A stretch of 64,000 bases of DNA from UMGS1668 sp035447605 (GCA_035447605.1 DAOTHJ010000004.1:1-64000), one strand, 5' to 3'; counted from the stretch's first letter, positions 25,265 through 34,002 are shown. Notes: generated by a model from the sequence alone, not told the origin. Numbers and translations: made by a program.

Positions 25265-25600
25265 ATGAATCAGCTTCTGATCGTGGAGAAATCCACAAAA
25301 TTTGAGACCCGCGCGCAGAATCTCTATTCCAAGCTCTTCTTCGGGATGCAGGATCACGTCGTCGCGCCGGAATTCCGCCGCTGCTCCGTGGATCTGCGGA
25401 AATGCGCCGAGGCCGAAAGTTACTCCGACGCTCTGGAAAACGCGAGAAAGGCCTCCTACCTGCTCGACGTCACACACGAAAACCGCCTGGTTACCGACGA
25501 GGTCTACGCGAGCATCAAGACCGACATCGAGGAAATCGTCGCGATGCTCGGCGAAGATGCCGCCTGCGCGGACTTTGCCGAAGCGGAACCGCGCGAATAA
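25265..25600 (+). CDS. Small helical protein, possible S23/bAvd-type four-helix bundle
   Basis: The 111-residue protein lies between pheS and pheT, with 18-base gaps on each side, in a position where these genes normally adjoin. It is predicted helical. The pattern LIVEKSTKFETRAQNLY, then RRCSVDLRKCAEAESYSDALENARKASYLLD, then LVTDEVYASIKTDIEEIVAML resembles the four-helix proteins first found in 23S rRNA intervening sequences (S23, TIGR02436-like) and the diversity-generating retroelement protein bAvd. I see no retroelement nearby. Function is unknown; its co-transcription with pheST is the main clue. Confidence 0.65.
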   Translation: MNQLLIVEKSTKFETRAQNLYSKLFFGMQDHVVAPEFRRCSVDLRKCAEAESYSDALENARKASYLLDVTHENRLVTDEVYASIKTDIEEIVAMLGEDAACADFAEAEPRE

Positions 25601-25618
25601 ACGGAAAGAGGGATCGCC

Positions 25619-27997
25619 ATGAATTTATCGCTCAGATGGCTCGCAGATTATGTCGAAACCGGCGTTGCGCCGAAGGAATTCTGCGACAGAATTACCATGT
25701 CCGGCTCCAAGGTCGAAGGCTTTGCTGAGGAAGCCGATTATATTTCCAACGTGGTCGTCGGCCGGATTCTCAAAATTGAAAAACATCCCGACGCGGATAA
25801 ACTGGTCGTCTGCCAGATCGACATCGGCCGGGAGCGCCCGTATCAGATCGTCACGGCGGCGACAAACGTCTTCGAGGGTGCCCTCGTTCCGGTCGCGCTC
25901 GACAATTCCACGCTCGCAAACGATAAGAAAATCAAAAAAGGCAAGCTCCGCGGCATGCTCTCCGAGGGCATGATGTGCTCCGTTTCGGAGCTCGGCGTCA
26001 CCGTCCACGACTTCCCCTATGCGATCGAGGACGGTATTCTGATTATCCAAGAGGATTGCAAACCCGGCGACGACATCCGCACGGCGCTCGGCCTCAACGA
26101 TACCACCGTCGAATTCGAGATCACCTCGAACCGCCCGGACTGCCTCTCCGTCATCGGACTCGCGCGGGAAGCCTCCGCGACCTTCGACAAGCCGCTTCAT
26201 CTTCATACCCCGGCCATTCAGCATGAGACCGGCGACATCCGCGACCTGCTCTCCGTGGAGGTTCGGAATCCGAAGCTCTGCCGCCGCTACGTCGCCCGCA
26301 TGATCAAAAATATCAAGATCGCCCCGTCGCCGCGGTGGATGCGGGAACGGCTCCGCGCCTCGGGCGTGCGGCCGATCAACAACCTTGTCGACATCACCAA
26401 CTTCGTCATGCTCGAGTACGGCCAGCCGATGCACGCCTTTGATTACAAATACCTCAAGGGGCACAAGATCGTCGTGCGCAATGCCGGGGAGGGCGAATCG
26501 ATCGAGACGCTCGACGGCGTGGAGCGCAAGCTTTCGCCCGAAATGCTCGTGATCTGCGATGAAGAGAAGCCCTCCTGCGTCGCCGGCGTGATGGGCGGCG
26601 AATACAGCGGCATTCAGGACGACACCGAAACCGTCGTCTTTGAATCCGCGAACTTCCTCGGCTCCTCCGTGCGCAAAACCGCGCAGAAGCTCGGCATGCG
26701 TACCGAGAGCTCCGGCCGCTTTGAAAAAGAGCTTGATTCCCGGATGTGCCTGCCGGCCGTTCAGAGAGCCTGCGAACTTGTCGAACTGCTCGGCGCGGGC
26801 GAGGTCGTCGGCGGCTTCATCGACGTCGATAACGCCAACTATGAAGACTACCGCCTGCCGCTCCATGCCGACTGGATCAACCGTTTCCTCGGCATCGACG
26901 TCACGCCGGACTATATGAAAGAAGTTCTCCAAAAGCTCGATTTCCGCTTCGACGGCGACACCATGATCGTGCCGAGCTACCGTGCCGACGTCCGCCACAA
27001 GGCCGACGTCGCCGAGGAGATTGCCCGCTTCTACGGCTACGACAAGATCCCGGACGATGTCTCCGGCAGCGTCAACGAGGGCGGTTACAGCGAGCGCCAG
27101 CTTTTTGAAAAGGAACTGCGCCGCCTCTTCCTCGCAAACGGCTGCTACGAGGTCGCCACCTACTCGTTCATCAGCCCGAAATTCTACGATAAGATCTGCA
27201 TGCCGGTGGACTCCGCGCTACGCAGGAGCCTTGTCATCGCAAACCCGCTCGGCGAGGACACTTCGATTATGCGCACCACCTGCCTGCCCTCGATGATGGA
27301 CGTGATCGCCCGCAACTACTGCAACCGCAACATCGACGGCCGCTTCTTCGAGATCGGCACCGTCTATATGCCGAACGACTCCCCGAATGAGCTGCCGGAT
27401 GAGCGCGCCGTCGCCGTAATCGGCACCTACGGCGAAAAAGAGGATTTCTTCGCCATCAAAGGCATGCTCGACGAGGCCTTTAAAAAATTATGGGTCTCCG
27501 GCATCGAATATGAAGCCGTCCGCGACAACCCGACCTTCCATCCCGGCCGCTGTGCAAGAATTCTCTTAAACGGCGCGGAGATCGGCTGGATCGGCGAGGC
27601 GTCGCCGAAGGTGCTTGACAACTACGGCGTCGGCACCGCCGCCTATATCGCCCAGTTCGACATCACAAAGATCTTTGAAGCCCGCGTCACCGGCCAGAAG
27701 TTTAAACCCCTGCCGAAATTCCCGGCCTCCACGCGCGACCTTGCCATCGTCTGCAAAAAAGAGACGCCGGCGGCCTCTCTCGAGAAAGCCATCCGTGGGG
27801 CGGCCGGCAATCTGCTCGAAAAGCTCGAGCTCTTCGACGTCTACACCGGCGCACAGGTCGGCGAGGGCAAAAAGAGCGTCGCCTATACGGTCACGCTCCG
27901 TGCCGCCGACCGCACGCTCACCGTCGAGGAGGGCGACCGCACCGTCAGCAAGATTCTCCGCGCCCTGCAGGAGATCGGCGCTCAGCTCCGCGCCTGA
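25619..27997 (+). CDS. pheT: Phenylalanyl-tRNA synthetase beta subunit
   Basis: PheT forms the alpha2-beta2 enzyme with PheS and edits Tyr-tRNA-Phe. The 792-residue protein has an N-terminal EMAPII-like tRNA-binding domain (about 40-150, VGRILKIEKHPDADKLVVC), the B3/B4 editing domain, the B5 domain with ITSNRPDCLS and VRPINNLVDITNFVMLEYGQPMHAFD features, the catalytic-like core with RADVRHKADVAEEIARFYGYD, and a C-terminal anticodon-binding FDX-ACB domain. The length is typical. ATG with GAGGGA upstream. Confidence 0.97.
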   Translation: MNLSLRWLADYVETGVAPKEFCDRITMSGSKVEGFAEEADYISNVVVGRILKIEKHPDADKLVVCQIDIGRERPYQIVTAATNVFEGALVPVALDNSTLANDKKIKKGKLRGMLSEGMMCSVSELGVTVHDFPYAIEDGILIIQEDCKPGDDIRTALGLNDTTVEFEITSNRPDCLSVIGLAREASATFDKPLHLHTPAIQHETGDIRDLLSVEVRNPKLCRRYVARMIKNIKIAPSPRWMRERLRASGVRPINNLVDITNFVMLEYGQPMHAFDYKYLKGHKIVVRNAGEGESIETLDGVERKLSPEMLVICDEEKPSCVAGVMGGEYSGIQDDTETVVFESANFLGSSVRKTAQKLGMRTESSGRFEKELDSRMCLPAVQRACELVELLGAGEVVGGFIDVDNANYEDYRLPLHADWINRFLGIDVTPDYMKEVLQKLDFRFDGDTMIVPSYRADVRHKADVAEEIARFYGYDKIPDDVSGSVNEGGYSERQLFEKELRRLFLANGCYEVATYSFISPKFYDKICMPVDSALRRSLVIANPLGEDTSIMRTTCLPSMMDVIARNYCNRNIDGRFFEIGTVYMPNDSPNELPDERAVAVIGTYGEKEDFFAIKGMLDEAFKKLWVSGIEYEAVRDNPTFHPGRCARILLNGAEIGWIGEASPKVLDNYGVGTAAYIAQFDITKIFEARVTGQKFKPLPKFPASTRDLAIVCKKETPAASLEKAIRGAAGNLLEKLELFDVYTGAQVGEGKKSVAYTVTLRAADRTLTVEEGDRTVSKILRALQEIGAQLRA

Positions 27998-28081
27998 CGG
28001 AACCCGCTTTTCCCGGAAAATCCTTTGTCAAAAGATTCATGGGGAATTCTTCAGCCGATCCGCGGATTCCCGAAAACAAGA

Positions 28082-28115
28082 GAAGCCGGTGAGGTTTGCC
28101 TCGCCGGCTTTATAT
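28082..28115 (+). terminator. Terminator of pheS-pheT
   Basis: AGCCGGTGAGG, loop TTTG and CCTCGCCGGCT are followed by TTATATAAA. Its tail leads straight into the nitroreductase leader. Confidence 0.65.
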
Positions 28116-28140
28116 AAATCAACAGAAAGGGTGAAATGAT

Positions 28141-28662
28141 GTGAAAAATGACGTTTTGAAATCCCTGGAAAGCCGCCGCAGCATCCGAAACTATCAGCCG
28201 GAGCAGGTTTCCGAGACAGACCTGCAGGCGGTGCTTCGGGCCGGCACCTATGCGCCGACCGGCATGAACCGTCAGTCGCCGGTTCTCGTGGCCGTCACGG
28301 ATAAAGAAACCCGCGACCTGCTCTCGAAGCTCAACGCCGCCGTTATGGATTCGGCGGACGATCCTTTCTATGGCGCGCCGGCGGTTGTCGTCGTGCTGGC
28401 TGATCCGTCCGCAAACACCTATCTGGAAGACGGCGCGCTCGTTCTTGGCAATATGCTGAACGCCGCCTATGCCGTCGGCCTCGGCTCCTGCTGGATCCAC
28501 CGCGCCCGCGAGGTGTTCGCCTCTCCTGAAGGAAAAGCTCTGCTGAAAAAATGGGGGCTTCCGGAGAATTTAGTCGGCATCGGCAACTGCATTCTTGGCT
28601 ATCCGGCCTGTGACCTGCCGGAGCCGGCTCCCCGGAAAGCGAATTATATCATGCGTATATAA
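28141..28662 (+). CDS. Nitroreductase-family FMN oxidoreductase
   Basis: The 173-residue protein matches small nitroreductases: LESRRSIRNYQPEQV supplies the FMN phosphate arginines, LRAGTYAPTGMNRQSP the next FMN contact, and GLGSCWIHRAREV plus VGIGNCILGYP the C-terminal half. The GTG start has AAAGGG nine bases upstream. Substrate cannot be inferred; relatives reduce nitroaromatics, quinones or flavins. Confidence 0.9.
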   Translation: MKNDVLKSLESRRSIRNYQPEQVSETDLQAVLRAGTYAPTGMNRQSPVLVAVTDKETRDLLSKLNAAVMDSADDPFYGAPAVVVVLADPSANTYLEDGALVLGNMLNAAYAVGLGSCWIHRAREVFASPEGKALLKKWGLPENLVGIGNCILGYPACDLPEPAPRKANYIMRI

Positions 28663-28687
28663 CATCCGCATAAATCTCATCATGAAG

Positions 28688-28732
28688 GCAAAAGCGAGGC
28701 GTTTCCCTTTGGAAAGCGCCTCGCTTTTATAT
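28688..28732. terminator. Bidirectional terminator between nitroreductase and deoB
   Basis: AAAGCGAGGCG and CGCCTCGCTTT arms (28690-28727) around a TTTCCCTTTGGAAAG inner segment, with T-rich flanks in both directions, serve the convergent genes. Confidence 0.85.
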
Positions 28733-28758
28733 TCCATATTATAATATTCCGAATTAGA

Positions 28759-29934
28759 CTAAATGGAAATCTCTTCCCAAAAACTCGTTCCGGAAAGATT
28801 TTCCTGTGAAATCCCGAACAGCTCCATGATCGTCGCGGCCTCGTCGGCAAATGTGCTTCGGGTGCCGAGGTCGGTATCCGGGCGAACATGGTTTCCGCAG
28901 ACCAGCAGCGGAATGTATTCCCGCGAGTGATCCGTGGAGGGCGTCGAGGGGTCGCAGCCGTGGTCGGCCGTAATCATCAGGACATCCTCGGAGCGCATCT
29001 TTTTGAGAAAGCCGCCGAGCCAGAGATCGAAGCGGGAGAGCGCTCCCGCATAGCCGGGCGCATCGTTGCGGTGGCCGTAAACCATATCGAAATCGACGAG
29101 GTTCACGAAACACAGGCCACGAAAATCCCGGCCCTGATATTCAGAGGTCACCCGCATGCCGATCTCATTCGGGCCGGTGCGCAGAAACTCGGTGAGGCCG
29201 CGGCCCGCGAAGATATCGTTGATCTTGCCGACGCCGATCACGTCGAAGCCCGCGTTTTTGAGCAGGTCGAGCGCCGTCTCCTCCGGCGGCGGCAGGGAGA
29301 TGTCATGCCGGTTGGCGGTTCGGGCAAAATCCGGCCATTCCCCGGTAAAGGGCCTCGCGATGATGCGGCCGACCGCATGTTCCCCGCAGAAAACCCGCCG
29401 CGCCGTCTCGCAGATCGAATAAAGCTCCGGCACCGGGATCACCGATTCGTGCGCCGCGATCTGGCAGACGCTGTCCGCCGAGGTGTAGACGATCGGCTTT
29501 CCGGTCGCCATGTGTTCCCGGCCATAATCGTAAATGACCTGCGTGCCGGAATAGGGACGGTTGCAGAGCACCTTCCGGCCGATCGCCGCCTCCAGCGCCG
29601 CGATGAGTTCCGGTGGGAAGCCGTTTGGATAGGTGGGCAGGGGACGTTTCGAGACGCAGCCCGCAAGTTCCCAGTGGCCGATCGTCGTATCCTTTCCGCG
29701 GCTCTGTTCCGTCAGGCGGCAGAAGGCGCCGAGGGGATGCTCCGCCTTCGGGATGGAATCCACGCCGGCGATATTGCCAAGACCGAGAGAAATCAGATTC
29801 GGCACGGAGAGTTCCCCGGTCGCCGCGCAGGCTGCGAGCGTATTGCTGCCCTCGTCGCCGAACTGTGCCGCATCCGGCAGCGCGCCGATGCCGAAGCTGT
29901 CGAGAACGATCCAGAATACCCGTCTCACAGACAC
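28759..29934 (-). CDS. deoB: Phosphopentomutase
   Basis: DeoB interconverts (deoxy)ribose-1-phosphate and -5-phosphate in nucleoside salvage. The 391-residue protein belongs to the alkaline phosphatase superfamily: VLDSFGIGALPDA and GSNTLAA supply metal ligands and the catalytic threonine, and MITADHGCDPSTPSTDHSREYIPLLV the C-terminal ligands. The start is GTG at 29934 with AGGAGG seven bases upstream; the frame further upstream has no such site. No other deo genes adjoin. Confidence 0.95.
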   Translation of the reverse strand: MSVRRVFWIVLDSFGIGALPDAAQFGDEGSNTLAACAATGELSVPNLISLGLGNIAGVDSIPKAEHPLGAFCRLTEQSRGKDTTIGHWELAGCVSKRPLPTYPNGFPPELIAALEAAIGRKVLCNRPYSGTQVIYDYGREHMATGKPIVYTSADSVCQIAAHESVIPVPELYSICETARRVFCGEHAVGRIIARPFTGEWPDFARTANRHDISLPPPEETALDLLKNAGFDVIGVGKINDIFAGRGLTEFLRTGPNEIGMRVTSEYQGRDFRGLCFVNLVDFDMVYGHRNDAPGYAGALSRFDLWLGGFLKKMRSEDVLMITADHGCDPSTPSTDHSREYIPLLVCGNHVRPDTDLGTRSTFADEAATIMELFGISQENLSGTSFWEEISI

Positions 29935-29954
29935 TGCTGTTCCTCCTTTTAAAC

Positions 29955-30249
29955 TCCCGCAGATCCAACCCATCGGGAGCCGTCTCAGAATCGGCGTTTT
30001 CCCTCCGATTTCTAATCTCTATACCTTTTATAGACAAGTAAGGCCCTTTTTCGTCAGGCGGACAATAGGGTGTTTTTTGAATATAACTTTCCGCCTATCA
30101 GTCCCGCGGATCAGGCCTGCAAAGAACCCATTTTGAGATCGGCTCTTTCTCTCCGGCCTTCGATTTTCGTTCATTTTATCGGCAGGGGATTTCCTTTTTC
30201 GCCGGGCGGACGGTGAGGTGCTTTTCTGATATGGCTTCCCGCCCGTCAG
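29955..30249 (-). repeat. Two decayed tandem copies of the AI-2E transporter gene 3' end
   Basis: The gene end at 30250-30395 recurs as units starting at 30102 and 29955, periods 148 and 147. TCAGTCCCGCGGATC at 30246 matches 30098 exactly, and ACTCCCGCAGATCC at 29953 is the third copy. A 23-base block from the gene (30340-30362) recurs without change at 30041-30063. The copies have stops and shifts and fill the whole gap to deoB. No independent gene is seen in the 311 bases between the two genes. Confidence 0.85.
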
Positions 30250-31529
30250 TCCCGCGGATCCGGCCCGGAGGGATTCGTCTCAATATCCGCCTGATCTTTT
30301 TTCCCTTTTATCACAAGGTAGCTATTCGTCGAGGTGGGGAGGCCCTTTTTCGTCAGGCGGACGTTGAAGCACTCCCGGAGCAGCGAGTAGAAGACCGCAA
30401 AGGCCGGTACGCCGATGACCATGCCGAGAATGCCGAAGAGGCCGCCGCCGATCAGAATGGCAAACAGCACCCAGAGCGCCGGCAGACCGGTGGAATCGCC
30501 GAGAATCTTCGGGCCGAGAATATTGCCGTCAAACTGTTGCAAGACGAGAATCAATATAATGAACCAGAACGATTCGATCGGATCGGCCATCAAAAGGATC
30601 AGCGCGGAGGGAATGGCGCCGAAGAACGGGCCAAAAAACGGGATGATGTTGGTGACGCCGACAATAAAGCTGATGAGCAGGGCATAATCCATATGAAACA
30701 GGCTCATCAGAATATAACAGAGAAGCCCGATGATGGCGGAATCGATGATCTTGCCGTTGATGAAGCCGCTGAAAACGCGGTGGCTCTCTCTTGCAACGGA
30801 GACGAGCTTGTCGGCAGCGCCGCGCCGGATAAACGCATAGATCGCCTTTTTGAGCTGGCTGATCAGCGTCTCTTTGCTGAACATCAGATAGACGGAGATG
30901 ATGATGCCGACCGCGACATCCAGGATGCCGCCGCCGACCTGCACGGAGAGATTCGCAAGCTGCGGCAGCAGACTGGAAGCATACTCCGTCAACTTTTTCA
31001 CGAGTCCTTCGGTCGTGATGGTGGTCTGAAGGAACTCTTCCACAACTTCAAAATCAAGATGATATTTGTCGAGCAGGGACTGGGCGGCGGTAAGCAGGCT
31101 GTTGTAGTAGCCGGGCACCCGGCTGATGAACATCTCGACGCTCACCACGACCTGCGGAATGACGATCCAGGAGAAAAACGTCAGGACCGCGGCCGTCAAA
31201 ATCCACGTCAGAAAAATGGCCAGCGAGCGCCGCAGCCCGGGGCGGGGCTTTTTCCTTTCCACAAATCCGAATACATGCTTTTCAAAAAACATCATCGGCG
31301 CGTTGAGCAGATAGGCCATGACGAAGCCGATGGTGAACGGCCGGAAGAGCTCCGCCACCGTTTTGGCAAGGGCAACCGTTTTCGCCCAGTTTTTCATGGC
31401 AAAAAACAGCAGGAGCACGGCAAACGCGACCAAAACGATCCAAACCGCGCGCTTGGTATCCCGTCTTGTCCAGTGGAGATTCACGAAAAAAGCATCCCCC
31501 TTCTCTCCGGAATTGGTTTCCGGTTTCAT
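30246..31529 (-). CDS. AI-2E family membrane transporter
   Basis: The 427-residue protein has the layout of the AI-2E/PerM family: N-terminal helices (about 28-45, 58-80, 105-130), a soluble middle region (about 150-245), then helices with IIGLLCYILMSLF, NIIPFFGPFFGAIPSALILL and LGMVIGVPAFAVFYSLLR. Family members export AI-2 or act as Na+/H+ antiporters; the substrate here is unknown. The ATG at 31529 has a weak ribosome site; a GTG at 31484 after AAGGGGG is a possible alternative. The C-terminal codons lie in the first unit of a three-unit 147-148-base tandem array. Confidence 0.88.
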   Translation of the reverse strand: MKPETNSGEKGDAFFVNLHWTRRDTKRAVWIVLVAFAVLLLFFAMKNWAKTVALAKTVAELFRPFTIGFVMAYLLNAPMMFFEKHVFGFVERKKPRPGLRRSLAIFLTWILTAAVLTFFSWIVIPQVVVSVEMFISRVPGYYNSLLTAAQSLLDKYHLDFEVVEEFLQTTITTEGLVKKLTEYASSLLPQLANLSVQVGGGILDVAVGIIISVYLMFSKETLISQLKKAIYAFIRRGAADKLVSVARESHRVFSGFINGKIIDSAIIGLLCYILMSLFHMDYALLISFIVGVTNIIPFFGPFFGAIPSALILLMADPIESFWFIILILVLQQFDGNILGPKILGDSTGLPALWVLFAILIGGGLFGILGMVIGVPAFAVFYSLLRECFNVRLTKKGLPTSTNSYLVIKGKKDQADIETNPSGPDPRD

Positions 31530-31590
31530 CTTAACATACCGGCCTTAAAAAATCCACGAAAATATTGGAAAAACCCGCCCCCTCCGGAAC

Positions 31591-31619
31591 TTGCGGCGGG
31601 GCGTGAACTATGCTACACT
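31591..31619 (+). promoter_or_regulatory. Promoter of the PAP2 gene
   Basis: TTGCGG (31591-31596), a 17-base spacer and TACACT (31614-31619), with AAAGGAGG just before the start codon. Confidence 0.65.
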
Positions 31620-31656
31620 CATATCGTATTTTATTCGGTAAAGGAGGCGCGCACCC

Positions 31657-32502
31657 ATGGAATTTCAGGCCGATATCATCCGGGCCATCCAGAGCATTTC
31701 CACGCCCTTTCTCGATCTGGTCATGCAGGCCATCACCATCCTTGGCGAGCAGATCTTTCTGGTCCCGGTCGCGGCGCTTATTTTCTGGTGCGTCAGCAAG
31801 GAGCTCGGCTACTGGCTCTGCGGGTGCGCCGCGGCGGGCAACCTCACCGTCAACGCGTTGAAAACCGTCTTTGCGGTCGCGCGGCCGATCGGCGTCGAGG
31901 GCATCCGCGTGCTCCGGGCCTCCACCGCCACCGGTACCTCGTTCCCCAGCGGCCATACACAGGCCGGAGCCAACTTCTGCACGGCTCTGGCGCGGGCAAC
32001 CGGACGCCGGCGCTTCTATATTCTTGCCGCCGTTGTGCCGGTGCTGATCGCCCTCTCGCGCCTCTACTGCGGCGTACACTGGCCGACGGACGTTTTGGCC
32101 GGGCTTGCCATCGGCATTCTGCTGCCGTTGCTGCTCTGGAGGCTCTACCGCAGGATTCTGCCGAGCAAACGCCCGCTCTTCTTTTTGGGCCTGACGCTGA
32201 TTTTTATTCCGTTCCTGTTCTTGAAGGGCGACGTCACCGACCTCTGGAAGAGCTTCGGCTTTTCGCTGGGCATCGCTGTTGGGAACTACCTCGAGCAGAA
32301 ATACGTCCGCTTTGAGACCGGCGGCCGCTTCGGAAAGCTCGCGCTTCGGTATCTGATCGGCATGGGCATCGTCCTTGTGTTCGAGGCCGGGCTGAAGGCC
32401 GTCTTCCCGGAGGGAAACCTGTTTGCCCTGATCCGGTACTCTATTCTTCCGGTCGTGATGCTGGCGGGCTGGCCGGCTCTCTTCAAAAAATTGGGGCTGT
32501 GA
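31657..32502 (+). CDS. PAP2-family membrane phosphatase
   Basis: The 281-residue protein has six to eight membrane segments and the three PAP2 signatures: KTVFAVARP (about 69-77), SFPSGHTQ (about 95-102) and SRLYCGVHWPTDV (about 131-143) with the catalytic histidines. The family dephosphorylates lipid phosphates such as undecaprenyl pyrophosphate or phosphatidate. No neighbouring lipid gene narrows the substrate. Its 3' end is copied downstream. Confidence 0.93.
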   Translation: MEFQADIIRAIQSISTPFLDLVMQAITILGEQIFLVPVAALIFWCVSKELGYWLCGCAAAGNLTVNALKTVFAVARPIGVEGIRVLRASTATGTSFPSGHTQAGANFCTALARATGRRRFYILAAVVPVLIALSRLYCGVHWPTDVLAGLAIGILLPLLLWRLYRRILPSKRPLFFLGLTLIFIPFLFLKGDVTDLWKSFGFSLGIAVGNYLEQKYVRFETGGRFGKLALRYLIGMGIVLVFEAGLKAVFPEGNLFALIRYSILPVVMLAGWPALFKKLGL

Positions 32503-32532
32503 TTCTTATGAGGCGCGGCCTCCTGAAAAAAT

Positions 32533-32660
32533 TCGTTTTGCCTGATTCGGTATTCCATTCCGCCGCGAAGCCGGCGATCCGGTTGTGATGCCGGTATGAT
32601 CCCTTTAAAAATTGGTTTTATAAAGCCCTCGTATGCGGTGCGGCCTCCTGAGAAATTTTT
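32533..32660 (+). pseudogene. Decayed tandem copy of the PAP2 gene 3' end
   Basis: CCTGATTCGGTATTCCATTC at 32541 repeats CCTGATCCGGTACTCTATTC at 32427 (17 of 20), and CGGCCTCCTGAGAAATTT at 32641 repeats CGGCCTCCTGAAAAAATT at 32516. The period drifts from 114 to 125 through small insertions. The copy spans about the last 25 codons plus the 3' flank and no longer encodes a continuous frame. Confidence 0.7.
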
Positions 32661-32684
32661 TTCCGGCAGCCGGCAGCCGGCAGG

Positions 32685-32722
32685 GGAGGGCCCTGTTTTC
32701 CAAACAGGCGGCCTCCTTTTTT
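32685..32722 (+). terminator. Terminator of the PAP2 gene
   Basis: GGAGG..CCTGTTT pairs with AAACAGG..CCTCC, followed by six T residues. It lies beyond the tail copy. Confidence 0.75.
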
Positions 32723-32728
32723 GGGCAT

Positions 32729-32762
32729 AAAAAACGGGCGGCGGAGCGATCCGTCACCCGAT
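32729..32762 (-). terminator. Terminator of asnA
   Basis: On the minus strand CGGG..CGG pairs with CCG..CCCG (32735-32760), followed by six T residues. Confidence 0.7.
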
Positions 32763-32773
32763 ATTTTTTTCTC

Positions 32774-33778
32774 TCAGAGAAGGCAGATTCCGTCGGAGGA
32801 GAGAGTATCAAGCATCTCATCCGACCAGACGGAGGCCTGCACCTCGCCGATATGGCGTTTGCCAAGCAGCACCATGCAGATCCGGGACTGCCCGATGCCG
32901 CCGCCCATCGTGAGCGGAAGCTCGCCGGCCAGCAGCGCCTTGTGGAAGGGGAACTGCTTGCGTTCTTCGCAGCCGGAGACCTCGAGCTGAGCGTCAAGGG
33001 ACTGCGGATCGACGCGGATGCCCATGGAGGAAAGCTCCACCGCGCGCCCCAGCACCGGATACCAGATCAGGATATCGCCGTTGAGCGACCAGTCGTCGTA
33101 ATCCGGCGCGCGGCTGTCGTGCGGCGCTCCGCTGCGCAGCGGTCCGCCGATCTGCATCAGGAAGACGGCGCCATACTGCTCCGCGATCTTGTCTTCGCGC
33201 TCTCTCGGCGTCAGATCCGGCATCAGATCCTCCAGCTCCTGCGTGGAGATAAAGGTGATCTCCTCCGGAAGCCACGGCTCAAACCCGGGGAAGCGCCCGA
33301 CCAGGCTCTGCTGCGTTCTGCGCAGGGCCCCGTAGATCTTCCGGACAATATCCTTCAGGAAGCAGAGGCTGCGCTGCTCCTGCGTAATGACCATTTCCCA
33401 GTCCCACTGGTCGACATAAATGGAGTGAAGATCGTCGAGGTCCTCGTCCGGGCGAATGGCGTTCATATCCGTATAAAGGCCCTCGCCCACGCCGAAGCCG
33501 TAGCGCTTCAGGGCAAGGCGTTTCCATTTTGCCAGGGACTGTACGACTTCCGCATCCTTTCCGACGCTCTTCACTTTGAAGCGAACGGGCTTTTCCACGC
33601 CGGAAAGGTTGTCATTCAGGCCGGACTCGGGAAAGACGAACAGCGGTGCGGAGACCCTCGTCAGGCCGAGCGCCCGGGCCAGTTCCGTCTGGAAGCTGTC
33701 CTTGATGAATTTGATGGCGGTCTCGGTTTCGATGACGCCGAGATCTTTGAATGATTCCCTTTTGGCATTCTGCTCCAT
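32774..33778 (-). CDS. asnA: Aspartate-ammonia ligase (asparagine synthetase A)
   Basis: AsnA amidates aspartate with ammonia through an aspartyl-adenylate intermediate; the fold resembles class II aminoacyl-tRNA synthetases. The 334-residue protein has ESGLNDNLSGVEKPVRF, the DMNAIRPDEDLDDLHSIYVDQWDWE active-site region, and the C-terminal LTMGGGIGQSRICMVLLGKRHIGEVQ. The length is typical. It has its own promoter and short leader, without a T-box. Confidence 0.96.
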   Translation of the reverse strand: MEQNAKRESFKDLGVIETETAIKFIKDSFQTELARALGLTRVSAPLFVFPESGLNDNLSGVEKPVRFKVKSVGKDAEVVQSLAKWKRLALKRYGFGVGEGLYTDMNAIRPDEDLDDLHSIYVDQWDWEMVITQEQRSLCFLKDIVRKIYGALRRTQQSLVGRFPGFEPWLPEEITFISTQELEDLMPDLTPREREDKIAEQYGAVFLMQIGGPLRSGAPHDSRAPDYDDWSLNGDILIWYPVLGRAVELSSMGIRVDPQSLDAQLEVSGCEERKQFPFHKALLAGELPLTMGGGIGQSRICMVLLGKRHIGEVQASVWSDEMLDTLSSDGICLL

Positions 33779-33813
33779 AGTATTTTCCCCGTTTCGGTAT
33801 AAAAATTAAACTT

Positions 33814-33842
33814 ATGTTAACACCCGGTATAGAAAAATTCAA
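33814..33842 (-). promoter_or_regulatory. Promoter of asnA
   Basis: Minus-strand TTGAAT (33837-33842), a 17-base spacer and TAACAT (33814-33819), 36 bases before the start codon. Confidence 0.6.
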
Positions 33843-33903
33843 TGATTTTTTTCATGCATGAACTGTCTGTGCGAAAAAAAACGAATTTTATCCGTCCCGG
33901 ATA

Positions 33904-33947
33904 GTTACAAAACCGGGGTTTTCGTTTATAATAGATAAGTTATCTAT
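33904..33947 (+). promoter_or_regulatory. Promoter of murD with overlapping palindrome
   Basis: GTTACA (33904-33909), a 17-base spacer and TATAAT (33927-33932). The -10 box overlaps a perfect palindrome, ATAGATAAGTTATCTAT (33931-33947), with eight-base arms around a central G. Its position at the start of transcription suggests an operator. Confidence 0.65.
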
Positions 33948-34002
33948 GTTTTTCCGTGCCGCATCATTTTTTTGAGCGGCGCAGGATTCCGGGAGGGATT
34001 GC

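Noticed and set aside
25265..25600. Diversity-generating retroelement, suggested by the bAvd-like protein
   Set aside because: No reverse transcriptase, template repeat or variable repeat was seen nearby.
30213..32315. Plus-strand 700-codon frame running from the tail repeats through the AI-2E and PAP2 region
   Set aside because: It crosses the antisense of the transporter and a second frame of PAP2. Both true genes have family signatures and their own start sites.
33779..33900. Possible asparagine T-box ahead of asnA
   Set aside because: The leader is under 40 bases from the inferred start of transcription and contains no T-box sequence or terminator.
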